From a virus, in IMG/VR virus record IMGVR_UViG_3300049001_000027, positions 1 through 29,280 of that record: 29,280 nucleotides of DNA; one strand, written 5' to 3'. Position 1 is the first letter of the stretch. Each line of letters begins with the position of its first letter. Both the position numbers and the translations under genes were made by a program. Below are positions 25,101 to 29,280 of this stretch, in pieces. The notes under the pieces are model-generated. The model did no database searches. It saw nothing but the letters and a program-made list of their open reading frames with translations, and was not told where the DNA came from.

Positions 25101-25562
25101 ACGGCGGTCACGCTGGCGACCGACGCGGTCAATTCCGGCGCGGCCGAAAACAGCGTTATGGCTGTCGAGCGGGCGCTGGCGGCGGATCTCACGCATTTTG
25201 AGGCCGTGACCAACGACGCGTCGACGGGCACGCCAGAGACCATCTACTTCACCGCAGTCATGGCCTCCATCGCGCAAGGCCTGGTGTTCGGCGACGTGGT
25301 TGTCTCGGGCGATCCGCCGACCGCGCCCGGCACGATCCCGCAGGCGACGCAGGATCGCTACACCTGGCTCGAATATCGCGCCGCCTACAATTACGGCGTG
25401 CCGATCATCGCATTGCCCGACGTTCTCGGTCCGCGCCTCAAATGGGCGAATATGGGCCTGTACAGCAGCGACACGACCCACGGCACCGGTAACACGACGG
25501 TCAGCTTCAACGGGGACATCTGGGGCAACATGGTTGCCGACTTCGTCGGCGCCAACGTCTGA
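22161..25562 (+). CDS. Tail fibre/receptor-binding protein with SGNH-hydrolase-like C-terminal domain
   Basis: The product has 1133 residues. Residues 1-125 match the T7 gp17-type virion attachment domain (PSTISYIEDGSTVAFAAPF; SHEGALDNEMLIAQED). Residues 189-268 contain eight decapeptide repeats. Residues about 480-700 look like a lectin-type beta-sandwich that ends in FGGWVKRIKWRAAADRLSER. From about residue 695 the protein resembles an SGNH/GDSL hydrolase: a PGNSLPN block with Ser707 as candidate nucleophile, and DTTH with Asp1104 and His1107 as block V. A GTGTGGNGTYTIS-type module at residues about 860-930 interrupts that domain. Enzymes of this fold deacetylate polysaccharides, so the fibre may bind and modify an acetylated surface glycan. 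Confidence 0.8.
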   Translation: MTVAALPSTISYIEDGSTVAFAAPFRFKAPQHLIATRYFADGSDQVLTYGTDYTATGGTTDAGGTLTVTAAAVSGTRLAIQRRTPRSQSMSYTTNDRFPAKSHEGALDNEMLIAQEDGDAITDHETRGVFAPIGEDGYLLPTRADGAGKLIGFDDDPGARRLKAYALSATALESLASIAPAIATVAANITQLQAVYLDLGNIDDVADDLISIVAIAGSLTNLNALAGDLTNINNVAANLTTINNVAANITTIAAVGGSIANVNAVATDMALGAGASFILRAPQAAIDAVAAIATVTALIAAIPTGAGVRLEGAGIPANNLGSPAAIYYDTTTAITYTKVGTAWSLGAVTDVNAGWIHYDLSLNATYPTALLPITRANPATALATNLCYHDAPGTAYQTFSAGQPIRRNDLGAAFMPQSRNVFLNSTAPADQTAIAVPVGKIIIWSHHDAGVTVTSAANGAVGSGFNPVTSGVPQVLTITTAGNISVTHSGAGTWYVCQVEYNPNVSFTNNSCATPLIITAGAPVTRDWDDGIAASDLLNALKASSGTFLLELSRIETQTGFGRTLGVVGLNGSTSIGINAAAAIGFRGFNVSAPMANWAWNTGTGSSQKFAFAWSGATASFGAGDGLPVIDTVAFNGGVAVTSAAIGGRGNGSGQQVFGGWVKRIKWRAAADRLSERALFDQYTATIIPTVAISGSKLIRVSMPGNSLPNTKTGVAAVKANTRDSIHIFKGTSHSAGVQPGSSPSANSMPAKYAARLSVQYGIPARYAGWFGNNNSAPGAGASIYRPDRLTFSAGFINYGVQLGGASIKTSTNGAVITDVVPGISDTYGFYYWTFPGYGNWTLADGNGHSKTVPAATAYTASAAAGVMTVSGMPAGAYIALGDVLTGGTMPAGTTVTGFGTGTGGNGTYTISSTATVTSATINSIGLRLVSLMPADGVVRGSNTFTMTSNDSLPKTACGGLERDSLVKSVLVINGGTSLRTAVTLATDAVNSGAAENSVMAVERALAADLTHFEAVTNDASTGTPETIYFTAVMASIAQGLVFGDVVVSGDPPTAPGTIPQATQDRYTWLEYRAAYNYGVPIIALPDVLGPRLKWANMGLYSSDTTHGTGNTTVSFNGDIWGNMVADFVGANV
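22725..22964 (+). repeat. Eight decapeptide repeats in the tail fibre
   Basis: Eight consecutive 30-bp units encode residues 189-268, with the consensus (I/L)TxINxVAxN. Clear units include LTNINNVAAN, LTTINNVAAN and IANVNAVATD. At the DNA level the units share AAC and GTC/GCC triplets but are not identical, so they are old or selected rather than recently amplified. Such repeats usually form the trimeric shaft of a fibre. Confidence 0.75.
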
Positions 25563-26203
25563 TGTCCGATTGGCCAGCCCTGCTCGCCGCGGGCGCCTCG
25601 CTGTTGACGGTCAATGGCGCTGCGCTCGGCGTCGGCCTGCGCGAGCTGCGGCGGATGGGCCGCAAGATCAGCGTGCTCGAGAAGGAAAACGCGGTGCTTC
25701 GCGCCGAGATCTCGGCGATCGTGCGCGGCAACGGCCTGGCGCTGTCGGTGTGGACCAAGGGGATCGATCGGCGCGTACGCTGGCTGACGCCGCGGGCGAT
25801 GCGCGTGATCTTCGCGCCGCTCGATCTCAGCGACGACCAGGTCCTCGGCCGGACGTTCGGCGAGATATTCGGCAGCGAGGTCGGTCGCCAGATCGAGAGC
25901 CTCGATCGCCGCGCGATGTCCGAGCTCGACAGCACGCAGATCGACATCGTGCAGCTGCACCCCGATTTGCTGCCCATGGTCATCATCACCACGGTGACCG
26001 AAGACGAGGAAGGCAAGACGGTGTTCCAGGGCATCGCGATCCGCCTGCTCGACATGGCGCATCTCAGAAACGGCGAGAACGCCCAGGTGCTGCAGCGCCT
26101 GGTCGCGGCCGACCGACAAAACCGCCGCGCCGGCGCGCGCGACGAACTCGACCTGCCCCCGGAAGACTTGACCGCGTCGAGGACGGCGACGCCTGCGGAG
26201 TAG
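25562..26203 (+). CDS. Membrane-anchored PAS-like protein of unknown function
   Basis: The product has 213 residues, joined to the tail fibre by TGATG. Residues 5-26 (PALLAAGASLLTVNGAALGV) form a hydrophobic anchor, followed by Arg-rich residues and a short leucine-zipper helix (about 34-54, ISVLEKENAVLRAEISAIV). Residues about 60-165 have the sequence rhythm of a PAS domain: RWLTPRAMRVIFAPL, then LSDDQVLGRTFGEIFG, and finally EGKTVFQGIAIRL. PAS domains sense small ligands, redox state or light, or act as dimerisation modules. I know of no defined role for one between tail fibre and endolysin. It may time lysis or adapt the virion; both are guesses. Confidence 0.7.
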   Translation: MSDWPALLAAGASLLTVNGAALGVGLRELRRMGRKISVLEKENAVLRAEISAIVRGNGLALSVWTKGIDRRVRWLTPRAMRVIFAPLDLSDDQVLGRTFGEIFGSEVGRQIESLDRRAMSELDSTQIDIVQLHPDLLPMVIITTVTEDEEGKTVFQGIAIRLLDMAHLRNGENAQVLQRLVAADRQNRRAGARDELDLPPEDLTASRTATPAE

Positions 26204-26209
26204 AACCCA

Positions 26210-26752
26210 ATGCTTACCATCGACCAGGTGATCGATGGCGTGCTCGTCAATGAAGGCGGCTACGTCAACGACCCGCGCGATGCCGGCGGCGAAACCAATT
26301 TCGGGATCACGATCGCGACCGCGCGGCAGCAAGGCTATGCCGGCGCGATGCGCGACATGCCGCGCGATTTCGCCCGCGAGATCTACCGCCGGCAGTATGT
26401 GATCGCGCCAGGCTTCGACAAGATCTCGGCGATCGACGCGGCGATCGGCGCCGAGCTCGTCGACACCGGCGTCAACATGGGGCCCGCCGTCGCGGCGACG
26501 TTCCTGCAGCGCGCGCTGAACGGGCTCAACAACCAGGCCCGCGATTTCCCCGACATAACGGCCGATGGTGTGGCCGGAAATACCACCAGGGAGTCGCTCA
26601 GCGCGTTTCTGGCCAAGCGTGGCCCCGAGGGCCAGCGGCGCCTGCTCGCGCTCCTGAACGCCTTACAGGGCGCCAGATACCTCAGCCTGGCCGAGGGTCG
26701 GGCGGCCAACGAGGCGTTCCTCTACGGTTGGCTGGGGAGGGTTGTGGCATGA
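26210..26752 (+). CDS. Endolysin, GH108 family muramidase
   Basis: The product has 180 residues, with GGAG (26197-26200) upstream. The N-terminal half holds the GH108 signature: VNEGGYVNDPRDAGGETNFG with catalytic Glu15, followed by YRRQYV and ELVDTGVNMGPAVAATFLQR. The C-terminal part, from about residue 98, including DGVAGNTTRESLSAF, resembles the peptidoglycan-binding domain that usually accompanies this family. It would cut the glycan strands of the cell wall at the end of infection. There is no signal peptide, so export through a holin is expected; the adjacent two-helix protein is the candidate. Overlap with that gene is 4 bp. Confidence 0.9.
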   Translation: MLTIDQVIDGVLVNEGGYVNDPRDAGGETNFGITIATARQQGYAGAMRDMPRDFAREIYRRQYVIAPGFDKISAIDAAIGAELVDTGVNMGPAVAATFLQRALNGLNNQARDFPDITADGVAGNTTRESLSAFLAKRGPEGQRRLLALLNALQGARYLSLAEGRAANEAFLYGWLGRVVA

Positions 26753-27051
26753 AGCTCGCCAACATCCTCAAGGGCATCGGCGGCGATTACGAGATCGGTC
26801 GCGTCAGCCTGGCGATCGGCGGCATGTTCGCCGTGACCTCGCCGATCGCGTTCGAGTGGTACGAGGTCGGCTGGAACGGCGGCCATTTCGACGTGGCGGC
26901 CTGGTGCCTCGCTTATCCGGGCGGCCTGGTCGCGCTGGTGGCGGGCGGCGTGTTCGCGATCGCGAGCAAGGACAAGAGCGTCGCGGCCGCCAAGCAGACG
27001 CAGGCGGCGACCGATGTCGCGGCCGCGGCAGTGACGGGAGGCGCGGCATGA
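26749..27051 (+). CDS. Holin-like membrane protein
   Basis: The product has 100 residues. ATG 26749 is chosen over an upstream ATG at 26728 because it forms an ATGA overlap with the endolysin and follows GGGGAGG (26734-26740). Two hydrophobic segments are seen, at about residues 19-38 and 50-72, each followed by charged residues. A short Ala/Thr/Gln-rich cytoplasmic tail closes the protein. Small two-helix proteins next to an endolysin are commonly class II-type holins that form inner-membrane lesions. The sequence has no diagnostic motif, so the name rests on topology and position. Confidence 0.6.
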   Translation: MKLANILKGIGGDYEIGRVSLAIGGMFAVTSPIAFEWYEVGWNGGHFDVAAWCLAYPGGLVALVAGGVFAIASKDKSVAAAKQTQAATDVAAAAVTGGAA

Positions 27052-27374
27052 CCTGGCTCCAGGACAACGCCCTCAAGGTGCTCGCCGGCGCGGCCGCGCT
27101 TTGCCTGGTCCTCGCGATCGTCACCATGACGATGTGTTCGCGCCAGCGCGCGTCGACGTCGGTCGTCAAAGCGACCGAGCGAAACGACGCGGCCAAGGAC
27201 CAGGCCGCGCTCGAGCGGCGCGCCGACGACGCCGCCATCTCCAACCAACAACAGGAACGAACCGATGCGATCGATGCAGCTCCGAAGGGCCAGACAGGCC
27301 CTGCTACTCGTGCTCTCAATTGCCAGCGCTGGATGCAGCAGCACCCTGGTGCGACCAAACCCGCCGGTTGCTGA
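27048..27374 (+). CDS. Inner-membrane spanin (Rz-like)
   Basis: The product has 108 residues. The ATG overlaps the holin-like gene stop by 4 bp. A single N-terminal transmembrane helix (about residues 9-29, ALKVLAGAAALCLVLAIVTM) is followed by a polar, charged, Gln-rich periplasmic region with coiled-coil character (ATERNDAAKDQAALERRADD). This is the standard shape of an i-spanin. Together with the overlapping lipoprotein it would bridge inner and outer membranes and fuse them after the endolysin has degraded the wall. Two Cys residues near the C-terminus may help dimerisation. Confidence 0.75.
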   Translation: MTWLQDNALKVLAGAAALCLVLAIVTMTMCSRQRASTSVVKATERNDAAKDQAALERRADDAAISNQQQERTDAIDAAPKGQTGPATRALNCQRWMQQHPGATKPAGC

Positions 27375-27567
27375 CCTCGAGGTGAAGCCGAAGCCGGTGA
27401 TGCCGGCCGAGGCGATCACCGACGATACGGCCGCGGCCGACTATAGCAGCAAGGTCGAAGGCTGGGGCGACGCCGGCTGGGCGGCGGTCGGCCGGCTATG
27501 CCGCTGGGCGGCGGCGAACAAGATGCCGCATCCCGATTGCCCGCCGGTGACGGCGATCCAACCCTAA
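27265..27567 (+). CDS. Outer-membrane spanin lipoprotein (Rz1-like)
   Basis: The product has 100 residues, encoded in a different frame and overlapping the i-spanin by 110 bp. The start may be ATG 27265 or the in-frame ATG 27274. The N-terminus has basic residues, a hydrophobic stretch (LLLVLSIASAG) and a lipobox ending in Cys24 (S-A-G-C, slightly atypical at position -3). A Pro-rich segment follows (VRPNPPVADLEVKPKPVMP), as in other o-spanins. Nested or overlapping i-spanin/o-spanin pairs are the classic Rz/Rz1 arrangement. The mature protein would be anchored in the outer membrane and bind the i-spanin. Confidence 0.8.
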   Translation: MRSMQLRRARQALLLVLSIASAGCSSTLVRPNPPVADLEVKPKPVMPAEAITDDTAAADYSSKVEGWGDAGWAAVGRLCRWAAANKMPHPDCPPVTAIQP

Positions 27568-27890
27568 CCCGGCTTCCACGGCGGCGCTCGGCGCTCGAGG
27601 CCGAGCTCCACGCGCCGCCGATAGTCGCGATCGCGCGCGTCGATCTTGTCCAGCTGCGCGATATGCTCGAGCGCATAGCTGACCGCCTGGCCGATCGCGA
27701 TCGCCTCGTCGGCGGCCGTGGCGCCATACCAGGCTTTTACGACCGTCCGCCCATCCTCGATCGCCGCGACCTTCACCTCGGCATGGCATTGCCCGTCGCG
27801 CTCGCTGGTCGACCAGCGCCAGCGCCAGCCGCGCGCGATCGCGAGCTCGGCGATCGGCACGACGATCGCGGCCGCGTTCGCCTCCTTCAT
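27564..27890 (-). CDS. Minus-strand hypothetical protein at the prophage right end
   Basis: The product has 108 residues. It is the only credible minus-strand gene inside the prophage part, and it converges with the o-spanin, with stop codons overlapping by 3 bp. It reads well as a protein, with strands CHAEVKVAAIEDGRTVVKAWYG and a long charged C-terminal helix (ALEHIAQLDKIDARDRDYRR). No family is recognised. No clear ribosome binding site precedes the ATG; AAGGAGG occurs just inside the coding region instead. Genes placed alone and backwards at a prophage edge are often expressed in the lysogen, which is a possible but untested role. Confidence 0.6.
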   Translation of the reverse strand: MKEANAAAIVVPIAELAIARGWRWRWSTSERDGQCHAEVKVAAIEDGRTVVKAWYGATAADEAIAIGQAVSYALEHIAQLDKIDARDRDYRRRVELGLERRAPPWKPG

Positions 27891-27983
27891 CGTGCAGATC
27901 GCCGGCGACGTCGGCCGGTCTCGACTCGATTGAAACTCATCGCGCTATTAGAACGCAACGGGAACACCGGGCGCAAGCCTGCA

Positions 27984-28019
27984 TTCCGACATTGCGCGCC
28001 GCAGACGCCAATGTCGGAA
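27984..28019. repeat. Perfect 11-bp inverted repeat near the attachment site
   Basis: TTCCGACATTG (27984-27994) and CAATGTCGGAA (28009-28019) are exact complements, separated by 14 bp. The flanks do not contain a proper U-tract on either strand, so a terminator is unlikely. It lies about 40 bp from the tRNA fragment. It may be a recombinase or excisionase arm site, or an operator. Confidence 0.55.
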
Positions 28020-28060
28020 AAAGTGTACCAGCTAAGTCATTGAAAAATCATAAGGCGGGG

Positions 28061-28100
28061 AGCTTGGGAAGCTTCTGCTCTGCCATTGAGCTACACCCGC
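28061..28100 (-). tRNA. 5' half of tRNA-Gly(CCC); candidate right attachment site
   Basis: Read on the minus strand from 28100, the sequence begins GCGGGTGTAGCTCAATGGCA, then the D-arm closing GAGC and the anticodon arm GAAGC-TTCCCAA-GCT, with CCC at the anticodon positions. This matches what I recall of alphaproteobacterial tRNA-Gly(CCC) for the first 40 nt. After that the sequence runs into CCCCGCCTTATGA, and there is no T-arm (no GGTTCGA) or matching acceptor end. It is therefore a partial gene. A tRNA broken in the anticodon arm at the edge of a phage genome is what integration by a tyrosine recombinase would leave, so the boundary between prophage (left) and chromosome (right) is placed here. 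Confidence 0.75.
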
Positions 28101-28510
28101 ATTTCAAACACTTGGCTGCATCAAGGGCACGCGTTTTGCCGTGCTTTGCGCAGTTGGATGTTCAGCGGGCTGGGCAGTGCCACACTCCCCGGACAACGGT
28201 CAACGGTATTTGCGGTTTGAAAGGCCCCGGTTTGCCGACTGCTTGGTCTGCGAAATCGTCGCCCAGTCCAATCCGAACCGGGCGAGATACTTGCGCAGCC
28301 GATCCGCGTCGTTGGCGGTGAGAGCGACAGGGTCTTGGCGTGCATGGATATGGGCGCCCGATGGACCTGCGAGCTTATCGATCGGACTGCCCAAGTATTT
28401 GCTCATTCAGGTTGATGTTATTGCGACATAAGCAACATTATTTTCCGACTTTGGCCGGCTAGAATCCTGACAACCTCCGTAAGTCGAAGAATTCCGCGCT
28501 AGAGCCCCGA
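28101..28510. other. Flanking chromosomal spacer with no clear gene
   Basis: About 410 bp lie between the tRNA fragment and the GH16 promoter. Only a weak 68-codon minus-strand frame (28200-28406) is present. An 8-bp motif AGCAACAT (28431-28438) recurs inverted as ATGTTGCT (28516-28523) at the GH16 promoter and may be a binding site. Nothing else was recognised. Confidence 0.4.
28200..28406 (-). CDS. Doubtful 68-residue hypothetical protein
   Basis: The frame begins ATG AGC AAA at 28406, and upstream sequence on that strand is AT-rich, but no good ribosome binding site is seen. The product has a plausible amphipathic helix region (LTANDADRLRKYLARFGLDW) and an irregular C-terminus. It could be a small real gene, or the remnant of a larger one cut off by the prophage insertion. 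The family is unknown. Confidence 0.3.
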   Translation of the reverse strand: MSKYLGSPIDKLAGPSGAHIHARQDPVALTANDADRLRKYLARFGLDWATISQTKQSANRGLSNRKYR

Positions 28511-28539
28511 TTGACATGTTGCTAAAAAAGCTTCATCAT
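28511..28539 (+). promoter_or_regulatory. Sigma70-like promoter for the GH16 gene
   Basis: TTGACA (28511-28516) is a perfect -35 box. A 17-bp spacer leads to CATCAT (28534-28539), which matches 4 of 6 positions of the -10 consensus. It lies 60 bp upstream of the GH16 start codon. Confidence 0.5.
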
Positions 28540-28599
28540 TCATTGGCGCTTTGACGATCGATAGAAGTCGGCACGGCGCTTTGCCCAAGGGAGGGGATT

Positions 28600-29280
28600 A
28601 TGCGGCATATGCTGAAAGCTGCGGTTGGTGGCTGCCCGCTCGCGATGATCGTTTCGATGTGCGCATACAGTATCGGCTGGCCTCAAGCCGCTACCGCGTC
28701 GCCGCCTGCCGGCTACGCGTTGGCCTATGCCGACGAATTCAACAGTACGGCCCTCAATACGAACGACTGGTATTATCGCATCGCCGAGCCTTATCGGGGC
28801 GGATATGTTCGATCCCAGAACGTCTCGCTTGATGGAAGCAATCTGCGGCTCAGGTTCGGTTACGAAGACATAACGGGCGACGGCGTGTCCGACTATACTG
28901 GCGGCGGCATCATGTCGCGCAACAATTTCGGTTATGGTTATTATGAAGTCCGGGCCCGCTTGTTTGGCGGAACCACCGGGCTGCACTCTTCATTCTGGTC
29001 GATGGGAATCCGGCGCGACATGTCTGGCGCCGGCGGCGACCCCAAGATCGATCAGGATATCGATGCCAACCTCCAGCCCGAGAACAACCAGCTATATGAG
29101 ATTGACGGCTTCGAGCACGATTCGCCGGACAGCATGGGCATGGGCGACTTCGCGCAGTCGTCAGGCACGGTCGGCCATCGTCAGGTAGCACGGAATGGCG
29201 CGCAAATGGGCGTCAACTATGCCGACTGGAACGTGTACGGGTTCGAATACACGCCGACCTATACCAACTTCTATGTGAAC
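28600..29280 (+). CDS. Secreted GH16-family glycoside hydrolase (3'-truncated)
   Basis: The frame is open from ATG 28600 to the window end (227 codons), behind the strong site GGGAGGGG (28589-28596). Residues 1-33 look like a signal peptide (hydrophobic core around LAMIVSMCAYSIGW, probable cleavage after QAATA). The catalytic domain follows: YADEFNSTALNTNDWYYR near residues 43-60, GYYEVRARLFGG and HSSFWSMGI, then YEIDGFEHD at about residue 168-176. E-I-D-G-F-E is the GH16 catalytic motif (nucleophile and acid/base Glu around an Asp). GH16 enzymes cut beta-1,3/1,4-glucans or marine galactans such as agar and carrageenan; the substrate cannot be told from this part. It lies outside the phage module and is probably chromosomal. 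Confidence 0.85.
   Translation, partial: MRHMLKAAVGGCPLAMIVSMCAYSIGWPQAATASPPAGYALAYADEFNSTALNTNDWYYRIAEPYRGGYVRSQNVSLDGSNLRLRFGYEDITGDGVSDYTGGGIMSRNNFGYGYYEVRARLFGGTTGLHSSFWSMGIRRDMSGAGGDPKIDQDIDANLQPENNQLYEIDGFEHDSPDSMGMGDFAQSSGTVGHRQVARNGAQMGVNYADWNVYGFEYTPTYTNFYVN

Noticed and set aside
23244-25481. 745-codon minus-strand frame opposite the tail fibre
   Set aside because: A very long antisense frame, but its composition (Arg, Ala, Asp, His) simply mirrors the fibre codons. The fibre reading has clear domains.
22161-25562. Possible diversity-generating retroelement as in BPP-1
   Set aside because: No reverse transcriptase gene, no template/variable repeat pair and no Mtd-like lectin ending were seen. 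The fibre ends in an SGNH-like domain instead.
28141-28431. 96-codon plus-strand frame between the tRNA fragment and the GH16 promoter
   Set aside because: Cys/Arg/Ser-rich product without structure or ribosome binding site; it is the shadow of the doubtful minus-strand frame.

Overview
This window is the right-hand (late) part of a podovirus-type prophage in a GC-rich bacterium, followed by about 1.2 kb of flanking chromosome. The host is most likely an alphaproteobacterium and plausibly a sphingomonad. That host guess is inferred from the very high GC content, codon use heavy in GATCG/CGATCG, and a tRNA-Gly fragment of alphaproteobacterial type. It was not tested by any search.

Left end (1-2657): the 3' part of a replication-type P-loop ATPase is followed by about 1.07 kb with no convincing gene. 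This gap carries two similar dyads, a cluster of GGTTCT/AGAACC iterons in both orientations and GC-rich palindromes. It looks like a replication or control region, and it also lies where a packaging site could be, just before the terminase genes.

Head module (2658-11177): small terminase, a small helix-turn-helix protein, large terminase, three small or hypothetical proteins, portal (head-tail connector), a Bbp19-like protein, scaffold, major capsid protein, a probable decoration protein and a small conserved protein. The Bbp19-like gene, scaffold, capsid, decoration order resembles Bordetella phage BPP-1-type podoviruses. A strong hairpin terminator follows the decoration gene.

Tail and ejection module (11195-25562): tail tubular A and B-like proteins, gp13-, gp14- and gp15-like internal virion proteins, an 875-residue virion protein with an embedded GH108-like lysozyme domain, a large ejection protein, a 36-residue microprotein and a 1133-residue tail fibre. 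The fibre has a T7 gp17-like N-terminus, eight decapeptide repeats, a lectin-like region and a C-terminal SGNH-hydrolase-like domain. Nearly all genes here join by 4-base ATGA or 1-base TGATG overlaps, so they form one translationally coupled late operon.

Lysis module (25562-27567): a membrane-anchored PAS-like protein, a GH108 endolysin, a two-helix holin-like protein, and an inner-membrane spanin with an overlapping outer-membrane lipoprotein spanin. A single minus-strand gene (27564-27890) converges on it.

Right boundary (27891-28100): non-coding DNA with a perfect 11-bp inverted repeat, then the 5' half of a tRNA-Gly(CCC) gene on the minus strand. This is the best candidate for the right attachment junction. 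Beyond it are a weak small ORF, a sigma70-like promoter and the start of a secreted GH16-family glycoside hydrolase that runs off the window. The integrase, repressor and early genes are not in the window and presumably lie to the left.
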